DNA from: HGM12587 sp045128635
Lineage (GTDB): Bacteria; Bacillota; Clostridia; Lachnospirales; Lachnospiraceae
Assembly: GCA_045128635.1 (NCBI GenBank)
Contig: JBGVRS010000197.1
Location: 1-60,396, forward strand
DNA length: 60,396 bases
Direction: 5' to 3'
Position numbers and translations under genes: made by a program. Below the pieces are notes generated by a model. The model made no database searches. It worked only from the letters and a program-made list of their open reading frames with translations, and was not told the DNA's origin. Shown in pieces: positions 26,722-34,316 of the stretch (position 1 is its first letter; the number at the start of each line of letters is the position of its first letter).

Positions 26722-28646
26722 TGAAACGAGATTTTACCTATGAGACTCAACAAGCAATTCTAAAATATGCGGATGATGTTGAACATGGTATTTCTTGGAA
26801 GTCTATAGGCGATGGTCTTCTGGATATATATCATAATTTGAAGATTTTTTTAAGCGGAGGAGCAAAGGCGGCTGCTTCAAAAGAAGAATGGGAGCGTTAT
26901 TATTCATCTGTTATAGAAGCAAAGGATTATAGTGTTAGAAAGATTAATAAAATCTTTGAGGGCGCACGAAACGCGGATCATGATTTTGCAATACGAGCGC
27001 GAAACAGAGTTGCTGATGGTGAATATCTGCTTGCAGAACTTGAAAAACTTACGGATATTGCAGAAAATTGCGCTTTAGAGAGAATGGGAACCCTTGCACC
27101 ATTGACTTCTTCATTAAAAATATCTGATGATAAGTTGATGAATTGGCTTAAAGAAACACCCTATACATCGTTAGGGTATAGAAGTGCAGTTTCGTATACA
27201 TCGGAGTGCTTTTTATCCATGGGAATTACAACGGCAATGTTGACTTCAGTTTTTCACTATAAAGACATTTTAAAAACAGATGTTTTTAATACACCAAATG
27301 GTAATGCAATCTTAAATGCATTTAAACAGGATATTCTGAATGGAACATGTCCTTATATTACAATACCTCAAATGGCGCAAAGACTTGGACTAACAGAAGA
27401 AGAGGTACGTAGAATACTTGATAACTCTTATGCTAACCGTTCAAGATATTATGACATGAAGTTTAGTTATGGGGAATCAAAAGAAACTCTTTCAAAAAAG
27501 ATTGAATATCAGAAAAAATGCGATAGACTCTTAAAACAAGAATTAGAATTATTGTTTTCTGATGCAGAGCAGTTTGAAGAATTTTGCAAACAATATGCGA
27601 TTGATTATACCCCGGAAACAGCTACAGCAATTTTAAACGGAGAGGTAGATGGTTATACAGTTGGATTATATCAGTCCACTATTATGAGCACTTTGGAGAC
27701 ATGTGTTGATAGACAAGATGTTACAGTATATCCTAATGAAGTAAAAGATTTTATTAAGGCATATGGATTTGTTTATCAAACATCCTATAGGGATGGTGTT
27801 GATATCTCAAATCTTTCGGATAAAGAGATAGTAGCAAAAATTACTGAATATTTAAAAACAGAGATGGGATATAAGGAAGTATCAGCAAGGGACGTTAAAT
27901 TGTGTGAATTGAGTACAAAGTTACTACACGGCTTAGATGAAGTGGATAAGGTAGGTGGCTATACAAAAGATAGTGTAGAGTTGCTATCTTATTTGGTTGC
28001 AGATTATTCTAACGAAATGCAGTTGCTCGATAGTATTGAACAAGTAGGTGCAAATTCTCCGGAATTTCAGACGGCAATGAATAATATTCGTACAATTTAT
28101 ACGGACAAAGCATCTACAATTGTAGGTGAGGTTGCAAAAGAAGCATTGGTAAAAGGTTCTGAAAAAGTTGCTGAAAGTATAACATCTGAATTACTTCCTT
28201 CAATGAAAATTGTTGAGCTTGGAATTAGTGTTGCAGGAAATGTTAGTGGACTTACCGGTTACACAGATGCGGCACAAGATGTGATAGGATATTCTATGGT
28301 ATGCCCAGAGCTTGTTGATATATATGACAATGCGGTAAAAGAAGCTGCTGAAAATGATTATAATCAGACATCGGTTGTTAATGTTCGAAATGCATTTGCT
28401 ATGATGAAACAATCTATAAGTTCCTATTATGATGCTCAAATAGAGTATAATGAAGGATATTCTAGCCTTAATTACAATCTTACACGTGCCTTAATAGAAG
28501 ATGATTATGATGGAAGGATTGGTTCAGATAAAGTATATCAATCTTATATTAGGTATGAAAAAGCAAAACTGGAATCTTTGCAATTAGGACAGAAGTACGA
28601 ACCGATTACTTTTAGTGCTTATAAAGAAAAATTTGGCATTGGATAA
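26721..28646 (+). CDS. large helical protein, candidate secretion substrate, 641 residues
   Basis: A 641-residue protein without signal peptide. The N-terminal 120 residues are helical (TYETQQAILKYADDVEHGIS, then a segment with EEWERYYSSVIEAKDYSVRK), which would fit the helical N terminus of LXG-type type VII substrates. A segment near 215-245 reads like an HTH (IPQMAQRLGLTEEEVRRILD). A Gly/Ala-rich segment lies at about 490-530 (IVELGISVAGNVSGLTGYTD). I recognise no toxin or catalytic domain. It follows three small helical genes, as substrates follow their partners in type VII loci. Substrate identity is an inference. Confidence 0.6.
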   Translation: MKRDFTYETQQAILKYADDVEHGISWKSIGDGLLDIYHNLKIFLSGGAKAAASKEEWERYYSSVIEAKDYSVRKINKIFEGARNADHDFAIRARNRVADGEYLLAELEKLTDIAENCALERMGTLAPLTSSLKISDDKLMNWLKETPYTSLGYRSAVSYTSECFLSMGITTAMLTSVFHYKDILKTDVFNTPNGNAILNAFKQDILNGTCPYITIPQMAQRLGLTEEEVRRILDNSYANRSRYYDMKFSYGESKETLSKKIEYQKKCDRLLKQELELLFSDAEQFEEFCKQYAIDYTPETATAILNGEVDGYTVGLYQSTIMSTLETCVDRQDVTVYPNEVKDFIKAYGFVYQTSYRDGVDISNLSDKEIVAKITEYLKTEMGYKEVSARDVKLCELSTKLLHGLDEVDKVGGYTKDSVELLSYLVADYSNEMQLLDSIEQVGANSPEFQTAMNNIRTIYTDKASTIVGEVAKEALVKGSEKVAESITSELLPSMKIVELGISVAGNVSGLTGYTDAAQDVIGYSMVCPELVDIYDNAVKEAAENDYNQTSVVNVRNAFAMMKQSISSYYDAQIEYNEGYSSLNYNLTRALIEDDYDGRIGSDKVYQSYIRYEKAKLESLQLGQKYEPITFSAYKEKFGIG

Positions 28647-28699
28647 TGCCTTAAAGTAAAATATTTAAAACATATTAAGTTATTTAGGAGGAAATGAAT

Positions 28700-28990
28700 A
28701 TGTCAAAAGAAATTATTGTAACACCTGAATTATTGGAACAGCGTTCAAATGAATGTAAAAGCTATGCGAGTGATGTTGATGCGATTCTTAAAAAATTGAG
28801 AAGTCTGGCAAAAGCTTTGGAAGCTGAATGGAAGGGTAAAGCCAGTGAAGAATTTTTGAGTCAATTTAATGGTACGGTTCTTCCGAATTTCGAAAAAGCA
28901 ATCCAGTTGCTTGATGCTAAAGAAACAGGAGCTTCGGCACAACTGAAGAAAAAAGCACATGATTTTAGCACTGCAGATGGAAACAAGTAA
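28700..28990 (+). CDS. WXG100-family protein (EsxA-like)
   Basis: A 96-residue protein with the WXG100 plan: two helices joined by a turn containing EWKGKASEEF (W-K-G) at about residues 38-47. Such proteins form antiparallel hairpin dimers and are exported by EssC. AGGAGG at 28686-28691 favours ATG 28700 over the ATG at 28694, which is too close. The N-terminal coding sequence is nearly repeated at 29209 and again at about 29548, showing local duplication. Confidence 0.9.
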   Translation: MSKEIIVTPELLEQRSNECKSYASDVDAILKKLRSLAKALEAEWKGKASEEFLSQFNGTVLPNFEKAIQLLDAKETGASAQLKKKAHDFSTADGNK

Positions 28991-29125
28991 TGCGAGGATA
29001 GTCATTTTTTATCTAGTATAGTTACAAAGAAAAAGTCTTCACATATTATTTTGTAAAATGCTATGGAATTTTGGGTACAGATATATAGATACAAAGATTG
29101 TATTATTAGTTTGTAAATAAATAGG

Positions 29126-29163
29126 AGTTTCTGTTTTTTACAAATTAGTAAAAAACAGAAACT
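29126..29163. terminator. perfect 16-bp hairpin between WXG100 genes
   Basis: AGTTTCTGTTTTTTAC (29126-29141) pairs perfectly with 29148-29163 around a six-base loop. The rest of 28991-29208 is AT-rich without a gene. The hairpin could attenuate transcription or stabilise the upstream WXG100 mRNA; no clear T-run follows it. Confidence 0.6.
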
Positions 29164-29208
29164 TTGACGAAGTTGGAAAAAAGATGCGCTTGTTTAGAGG
29201 AAATGAAT

Positions 29209-29844
29209 ATGTCAAAAGAAATTATTGTAACACCTGAATTATTGGAACAGCGTTCAAATGAATGTAAAAGCTATGCGAGAGATGTTGATGAGATTCTAAA
29301 AAAACTAAGAAGTCTGGTAAAAGCTTTGGAAACTGAATGGAAGGGTAAATCCAGTGAGAAATTTTTTAGTCAAATTAATGGTACGGTTTTTCCGAGTTTC
29401 GAAAAAATAAGAAGTTTGCTTGACTCAATGGCAAGTTTTTTAAAGATAATAGCATTTAAAGGTGCGATACTTCCTGATTTTAGACTCCCGATACTTGATA
29501 TAGAGGAATCGGAAAAAACAGAAGAAATGAGTGAGTTAGAGACAAGGGTTGTAACACCTGAATTATTGGAACAACGTTCAAAAGAATGTAAAAGTTATGC
29601 GAGAGATGTCGATGCGATTCTAAAAGAACTAAGAAATCTGGCAAAAGCTTTGGAAGTTGAATGTAAGAGTAGAGACGTTGAAGATTTTTTATATCAGTTT
29701 GAGGACATAGTTCCTCAATCTTTTGGAGAGGCAAGAAACTTGCTGGTAGATGCATCATATCAGCTGAAGTGGAAGGCAGAAGACTTTAAACGGTTAATAG
29801 GAGAAATTTATGAGTTATCAAGAGATTCAAAATTTATTGAATAA
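29209..29844 (+). CDS. tandem WXG100 fusion with a degenerate second copy
   Basis: About 211 residues. The first half repeats the 28700 protein almost word for word (MSKEIIVTPELLEQRSNECK, later ETEWKGKSSEKFF). After a linker of roughly 60 residues the second half restarts (VVTPELLEQRSKECKSYARD), but its W-K-G turn has become ECKSRDVEDF. It therefore arose by duplication and fusion, and the second unit is decaying or specialised. Start at ATG 29209 behind AGAGGA; an in-frame TTG at 29164 lies on the hairpin. The end overlaps the kinase gene by 35 bases. A linked Esx pair or regulator is possible. Confidence 0.82.
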   Translation: MSKEIIVTPELLEQRSNECKSYARDVDEILKKLRSLVKALETEWKGKSSEKFFSQINGTVFPSFEKIRSLLDSMASFLKIIAFKGAILPDFRLPILDIEESEKTEEMSELETRVVTPELLEQRSKECKSYARDVDAILKELRNLAKALEVECKSRDVEDFLYQFEDIVPQSFGEARNLLVDASYQLKWKAEDFKRLIGEIYELSRDSKFIE

Positions 29845-32506
29845 GGTTTGGCCAGATTGGAAACCTGAAAGAAGAATTGGAAAAGGTTCTTTTGGTACCG
29901 TATATGAGATTCGAAAAGTTAATGGAAATATGGTGGATTATGCTGCCTTAAAAATAATTTCTATACCTGAAGATGGTGCAGCAATCCCTATGGGGAAAGA
30001 TAAACAAACCTTAACTACATACTATGAAAACATAGCAGATGGAATGGTGCAGGAATATGACATTATGTCCCGATTAAAGCAATCTGGATGTGAGAATGTT
30101 GTAGCTTGTGATAGTTATGTTAAAGTTCCAAATAGCAATGGATTAGGTTTAAAACTGCTTATTCAGATGGAACTTTTAACGGACCTGAATACATACACCA
30201 GAAGATATGGTTTTAGCAGACAGAATGTTATTCGACTTGGTATCGATATTTGCAAGGCATTGGAATCATGTAAAGCTGCGCATGTGATTCATAGGGATAT
30301 TAAACCAGCAAATTTATTTGTTTCTGCGGACGGAGTTTATAAATTAGGAGATTTTGGCGTCGCAAAAAGATTAGAAGAGACTGGGTATGCAGGATCAAAA
30401 CAAGGTACAATCTTGTATATGGCACCTGAAGTTTATGCAAATCAAGCTTATGATACGCGTGCGGATATCTATTCACTAGGGTTGGTTATGTATCAGCTGA
30501 TAAATGGAGGTGAATTGCCATTTGACTCTGGAACATTTAGTGATCAAGAGCAAGGAGAAGCATTACGAAAACGTATGCGAGGCGATAAAATACCTATGCC
30601 TGCTGAAGATGGTGAATTAGGGAAAATTGTTTGTTGTGCCTGTGAATATAATTATTGGGATCGCTATTCTACACCAGGAGAAATGCGCAGAGCCTTAGAA
30701 AAACTTTTGAATCCTGATGATGACAAAATGCTACTTTTTCCAGTAGACATAGATAATGAAATAGAATCTGAAATCAGAATACGTTTTATGTCTGAAGAAG
30801 GAAAGGTCTTAAAGGAAGATTTTTATCAATCTGGACAGCAAGTTGTGCCACCGCAAATGGTAAATGAAATTGAGATAGAAGGAATTCGTTATCAATTTAT
30901 GGGATGGGAACCTTCTGTACCAGAAAAGGCAATTGATTCAATGGATTGTAAAGCTGTATATAAAGAAGTCGAATCCGAAAATCAAGAGAATAAGGTAAAT
31001 AAAAAACGTATAGTTTATGCGTTGCTTATTTTGTTGCTTTTTGTGGGAATTGGAGTGTTTGTATTGAGTAAGCTGAATTTGCTTGAAAAATCTCAAAATA
31101 TTCCTGAATCAGAAAACATAGTGGAGGATATAAAAGAAACAGATATAGATTTCCAAAATAAGGAAGAATATCAGGAAGAATCAGAAACCATAAATGTTGA
31201 TTTGAACTATGCAAAGGATGTTGCTAAATTTTTTATTGTGAATATAACGGAAACTAGTATTGATGAAAAGCAATATTATATTGATTTGGATAAAAAAGAA
31301 TTACAGACTATTTTAGAAGAAGCTGAAATTCCAATTTCGCCTACTGCGTTGCAAAATGTATTTTATGATTACATAAAAAATGTTGAAGTACTTGGTGAGT
31401 ATGTGTCGACTGGACATGATGAATTAAAAAAATATGCAACAGCTACAGTATATTTAACGGAGATTACTTTTTCACATGGTTCTGCAAAACTCACACTAAA
31501 ATTCAATAAGGAAGGAATCTTAACAGAGGCAAGTTTAAGCGCAGAAACGAATGAGCAAGCAGAACAAATGTCGGATGAAAAAACGATAAAGAACGACTGG
31601 TCTGATTGGACCGTACAACTTCCTGAATATGTTACAGACAAAGATTATGAGATAAAACAGAAAAAACAATACAAACAGAGAATAAGAGAAATTATGGAAT
31701 CGGAGGTCAGTTATTTAGATGGATGGGAGGTATATGATAAAAAAAGTATTGTAGTGGAAGGGCAGTGGAGTGAGTGGTCTGAAGAAGAAGTTATTCCGGA
31801 TAATAATACTGAAGTAAAAAAACAAAAGATGTATAAATATAGAGATATACAAAAAACTGAAGCCTCAACTGATGTACTTGACGGATGGAATCTTGTTGGT
31901 AAAAAGGAAGAGTGGGGGCCATATGGTGAATGGTCTGCTTGGTCGTTTGATAAAGTATCGGAAAGTGAATCGCGACAGATAAAAACCAGAAGAGTTTCAT
32001 CCTACTACTATTTCTATTGCAGCAGATGCGGTAGAGGAGCAAGATATCCATTTCATGGGTATAACTGTGAATTATGTGGTACGAATTCTGTAAGGCTAGA
32101 AAGTGGGACTGTTGAGTGGTTTGAAACACCGTGGAGCAACTCTACTTCATGGGGAAGTGGGAAATATTATCAATACATAGACGGTGGAATTTGGTGGAAT
32201 TATGCGGACGGTATTGGCGGAGATAATATAACACAATATATGTACAGTGATCGAAACAAAACTGTGATCTATTATTTTGAAAAACCTGGAAAATGGTCCG
32301 AATGGTCTGAGACTCCAGTACAAGATTCTGAGACAAGGGAAGTGAAATCTACTACCATGTATAAATTCAAAAGAAATGAAATAAAAACAATTTACATGCT
32401 TGAAAGATTTGGAAAATGGTCGGATTTTACAGATGCTGAAATTAGTGAGTCAGAAAATTTACAAGTCGAATCTCAGATAGTGTATTCGTATAGGAAGAAA
32501 AATTAG
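29810..32506 (+). CDS. membrane Ser/Thr protein kinase with WS-x-WS repeat ectodomain
   Basis: An 898-residue protein. The cytoplasmic kinase domain (about 15-300) has the glycine loop GKGSFGTVY, AALK, the catalytic HRDIKPANLF (about 161), DFGVAKR (about 181) and APE (about 205), all intact. A Rib/InlB-like linker with KVLKEDFYQSGQ follows, then one membrane helix at about 402-423 (VYALLILLLFVGIGVFVLSK). The exterior contains an acidic stretch and five W-S-x-W-type units (WSDWTV, WSEWSEEE, WSAWSFD, WSEWSETP, WSDFTD), each with a Lys/Tyr strand. One unit holds a four-cysteine zinc-ribbon-like insert (CSRCGRG and CELCG). It may take the place of EssB, whose pseudokinase-membrane-ectodomain plan is similar (inference). 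Confidence 0.9.
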   Translation: MSYQEIQNLLNKVWPDWKPERRIGKGSFGTVYEIRKVNGNMVDYAALKIISIPEDGAAIPMGKDKQTLTTYYENIADGMVQEYDIMSRLKQSGCENVVACDSYVKVPNSNGLGLKLLIQMELLTDLNTYTRRYGFSRQNVIRLGIDICKALESCKAAHVIHRDIKPANLFVSADGVYKLGDFGVAKRLEETGYAGSKQGTILYMAPEVYANQAYDTRADIYSLGLVMYQLINGGELPFDSGTFSDQEQGEALRKRMRGDKIPMPAEDGELGKIVCCACEYNYWDRYSTPGEMRRALEKLLNPDDDKMLLFPVDIDNEIESEIRIRFMSEEGKVLKEDFYQSGQQVVPPQMVNEIEIEGIRYQFMGWEPSVPEKAIDSMDCKAVYKEVESENQENKVNKKRIVYALLILLLFVGIGVFVLSKLNLLEKSQNIPESENIVEDIKETDIDFQNKEEYQEESETINVDLNYAKDVAKFFIVNITETSIDEKQYYIDLDKKELQTILEEAEIPISPTALQNVFYDYIKNVEVLGEYVSTGHDELKKYATATVYLTEITFSHGSAKLTLKFNKEGILTEASLSAETNEQAEQMSDEKTIKNDWSDWTVQLPEYVTDKDYEIKQKKQYKQRIREIMESEVSYLDGWEVYDKKSIVVEGQWSEWSEEEVIPDNNTEVKKQKMYKYRDIQKTEASTDVLDGWNLVGKKEEWGPYGEWSAWSFDKVSESESRQIKTRRVSSYYYFYCSRCGRGARYPFHGYNCELCGTNSVRLESGTVEWFETPWSNSTSWGSGKYYQYIDGGIWWNYADGIGGDNITQYMYSDRNKTVIYYFEKPGKWSEWSETPVQDSETREVKSTTMYKFKRNEIKTIYMLERFGKWSDFTDAEISESENLQVESQIVYSYRKKN

Positions 32507-32709
32507 ATTAATAAAATTACGTGATGTAATAATATTTGAGTACAATAGATAGGTTATTGATAAGATTTTAAAAAGTGCTTGCATGATACAGAGTATACAC
32601 GACTTGTGGCAAGTGTTGAGAATATTCAACTAATGATTGATTGTTCTCCTGGGAAATCTTATTTGAACGTATTTAAAGTGTTCTGTCTATTTCTGGTTTG
32701 CTATTCTGG

Positions 32710-32744
32710 TATAATGTTTACATTACACTTTGTTATGTTATAAT
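32710..32744 (+). promoter_or_regulatory. outward-facing promoters at the element's right end
   Basis: Two candidates point toward the chromosome: an extended -10 TGGTATAAT ending at 32715, and TTTACA (32717-32722), 16 bp, TATAAT (32739-32744). They could supply transcription to yabP and following genes, which the insertion separated from the hup promoter. The whole 32507-32917 stretch is AT-rich and holds no convincing gene. Confidence 0.62.
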
Positions 32745-32846
32745 AAAAATACATAATAGAATTTTAAGAATACATAAAAAAGAGGGAGTGTTGCTTAAAA
32801 AACATACATTATTACTTGCTTTTCCAAATGTATCCTTTTTAATAAT

Positions 32847-32937
32847 GTACGTTTTATAAGAAACGTACAAAACGCAACAACCCCTTATAATACAAGGGTT
32901 CTAAGAGATTAGAGCAAATGTACGAAAATTTCAGGTT
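32847..32937. repeat. right-end repeats, candidate recombinase-binding sites
   Basis: GTACGTTTT (32847-32855) and AAACGTACAAAAC (32861-32873) form an inverted pair around TATAAG and share the left-end repeat core. A short hairpin AACCCCTT / AAGGGTT follows (32877-32900 area). AAATTTCAGGTT (32926-32937) at the junction is the exact inverse of 5443-5454. Confidence 0.7.
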
Positions 32938-33151
32938 TCCCAGACTGATCAAACGACGCACAGTAGCAAATGAAGCTTGTGACGCAGGAAGAGTTTTGAT
33001 TAACGGCAAGGTTGCAAAAGCCTCTGCCAATGTATCCGTTGGAGATGTGATTGAAATCGGTTTTGGAACAAGAAGTGTAAAGGTTGAAGTTCTGGATGTA
33101 CAGGACACAACCAAAAAAGACGAAGCAAAAGATTTGTTTAAATATTTGTAA
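32918..33151 (+). pseudogene. rqcP: 3' fragment of interrupted rqcP (yabO), with element-encoded leader codons
   Basis: From about 32941 the frame encodes native residues RLIKRRTVANEACDAGRV through LFKYL (69 codons) of the S4 protein whose first nine codons are at 5352. The element supplies an in-frame ATG at 32918, giving MYENFRFP in front of RLIKRR. The natural MRLDKYLKVS head is lost and only a weak AGAG precedes this ATG, so function is doubtful. If translated, it would make a 77-residue chimera. Confidence 0.85.
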
Positions 33152-33165
33152 AAAGTCTAAAATGC

Positions 33166-33212
33166 AAAACCTCTTAATATACTTTCGTAAGGAATGTATC
33201 TTAGGAGGTTTT
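33166..33212 (+). promoter_or_regulatory. hairpin covering the yabP ribosome-binding site
   Basis: A stem of 17 positions with two non-Watson-Crick pairs (33166-33182 with 33196-33212) includes a perfect AAAACCTC / GAGGTTTT block, so AGGAGG of yabP lies in the 3' arm, directly followed by T residues. It may act as terminator of the hup-rqcP unit and as a translational lock on yabP. Confidence 0.6.
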
Positions 33213-33216
33213 TTGT

Positions 33217-33501
33217 ATGGAAGAAAAACAGTATTCAAAAGCGCATAAACTGATTTTGTCCAATCGTCGGACAGGCACGATCACAGGAGTGGCAGATGTA
33301 ATTTCATTTGATATTACAGAGGTACTTTTGGAGACGGAACAGGGGATGCTGATGATCAAGGGGGCTGACCTTCATGTGAACCGCTTGACGCTGGAAAAGG
33401 GTGAAATTGATATTGAAGGGAGAATAGATTCTCTTGCCTATTCGGAAGTGACATCCTTTCAGAAACAAAGTGAGTCTCTGATCGGAAGACTGTTCAAATG
33501 A
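33217..33501 (+). CDS. yabP: sporulation protein YabP
   Basis: A 94-residue protein with the YabP pattern: KLILSNRRTGTITGVADVISF, then LLETEQGMLMIKGADLHVNR and LEKGEIDIEGRIDSLAY. In Bacillus this forespore-surrounding protein is needed for spore cortex formation and is made under sigma-E. Here it follows the broken rqcP and overlaps yabQ by four bases, matching the conserved order. The ATG lies just behind a hairpin-embedded AGGAGG. Confidence 0.93.
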   Translation: MEEKQYSKAHKLILSNRRTGTITGVADVISFDITEVLLETEQGMLMIKGADLHVNRLTLEKGEIDIEGRIDSLAYSEVTSFQKQSESLIGRLFK

Positions 33502-33896
33502 TGAGCGGTGTCATCTTAGAGGAACTGCGTGTTTTCGCAGTTGCAGTTATGAGCGGTGCCGTAATCACGATTGTGTATGATTGTATTCGCATTTTTCGAA
33601 GACTCATACCCCATGGGAATGTATGGATTGGAATCGAAGATTTTTTCTTCTGGATGTGGACGGCCCTGTGGGTGTTTTCTGTTTTATATCGGGAAAATGA
33701 TGGAAGTCTGCGAAGTTACACCATTCTTGCAATGGTAATAGGAATGTTTCTATACCATCAAACGATCAGCGAACCGCTGGTGGGATTTTTTGGAAAAATG
33801 ATAAATCGGTTGAAAAAGCTTATTTCTAAGATTATAATGAAATTAAGATGGAGGAATATCGATGGCAAGCAAGATGAATCGAAGAAAAAAACTTAG
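33498..33896 (+). CDS. yabQ: spore cortex biosynthesis protein YabQ
   Basis: A 132-residue membrane protein with about three hydrophobic helices (VFAVAVMSGAVITIVYDCIR, IEDFFFWMWTALWVFSVLYR, SYTILAMVIGMFLYHQTISE) and a basic C-terminal tail. The DCIRIFRR and FFFWMWTALWVF features are typical of YabQ, needed for cortex peptidoglycan. It overlaps yabP by four bases and the divIC start by 35. Confidence 0.92.
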   Translation: MMSGVILEELRVFAVAVMSGAVITIVYDCIRIFRRLIPHGNVWIGIEDFFFWMWTALWVFSVLYRENDGSLRSYTILAMVIGMFLYHQTISEPLVGFFGKMINRLKKLISKIIMKLRWRNIDGKQDESKKKT

Positions 33897-34167
33897 GAAA
33901 CATTTAGGCTCTTTCGCAATCGTTGGAGTCGTGGTTTTGATGCTTATTTTTGTATCGGTGGCATCTTTAAGTCTGCGTGCCTCCAATGCGGATAAGCAGG
34001 AGCGTATTGAAGAACTGGAAGCTCAAATTGAAGCAGAAGAAGAAAAGGCTGAAGAGATTGAGGAGTACAGCAAATACGTACAGACAAAAAAATATGCCGA
34101 AGAAGTTGCAAAAGACAAATTAGGTCTTGTGTATGAAGATGAGATTATTTTCAAGGCAGAAGATTAG
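33862..34167 (+). CDS. divIC: septum formation initiator DivIC-like protein
   Basis: A 101-residue bitopic protein with a short cytoplasmic basic start (MASKMNRRKKLRKHL), one membrane helix (about 18-37, AIVGVVVLMLIFVSVASLSL) and an external coiled coil (QERIEELEAQIEAEEEKAEE), ending with KYAEEVAKDKLGLVYEDEII, the usual DivIC/FtsL-family finish. It is part of the divisome complex with FtsL and DivIB. It overlaps yabQ and is followed by a terminator. Confidence 0.92.
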   Translation: MASKMNRRKKLRKHLGSFAIVGVVVLMLIFVSVASLSLRASNADKQERIEELEAQIEAEEEKAEEIEEYSKYVQTKKYAEEVAKDKLGLVYEDEIIFKAED

Positions 34168-34190
34168 AAAATTAAGAAAAAGATTTAGAA

Positions 34191-34219
34191 GGCTATCACG
34201 AAGGTGATAGTCTTTTTTT
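34191..34219 (+). terminator. terminator after divIC
   Basis: CTATCAC / GTGATAG stem with a short GAAG loop followed by seven T, starting about 24 bases after the divIC stop. Confidence 0.9.
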
Positions 34220-34316
34220 GTCAAAAAGTATAGGCAACTTGAGGAGATTCTTTGACAAAAAAATAATATGCCTGCCGATATAGTAGTCCCTACCAAAAAC
34301 AAAACAGGAGGGAATT

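Larger units (their letters stand above)
5380..32938. mobile_element. 27.6-kb integrated element in rqcP with tripartite recombinase module, rqcP copy and type VII-like locus
   Basis: The two halves of one S4 gene flank this block. The chromosome side reads CTGAAAGTTT at the left and CCAGACTGATC at the right, and GTTT is shared by both junctions (5376-5379 and 32935-32938). Boundaries are uncertain by a few bases. The element carries a leftward recombinase operon, regulators, a substitute rqcP and a type VII secretion-like cluster. Its genes are more AT-rich than the flanks. Repeats near both ends (AAACGTACAAAAC; AACCTGAAATTT and its inverse) are candidate recombinase-binding sites. No relaxase or conjugation gene is seen, so any transfer would depend on helpers or other routes. 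Confidence 0.92.

Noticed and set aside
29164..29208. Longer start (TTG 29164) for the tandem WXG100 protein
   Set aside because: The extra codons begin at the base of a perfect hairpin, and the duplicated ribosome-binding site and ATG at 29209 match the neighbouring WXG100 gene.
18548..32938. Two elements in tandem, with the S4 copy at 18548 as a second target site
   Set aside because: The S4 copy is uninterrupted, has no repeats of the end type beside it and no second recombinase set is present; one element explains the data better.
32918..33151. Reading the 77-codon frame as an intact S4 gene
   Set aside because: Its first eight codons come from the element end, the native start is missing and the ribosome-binding site is weak; it is the 3' part of the gene begun at 5352.
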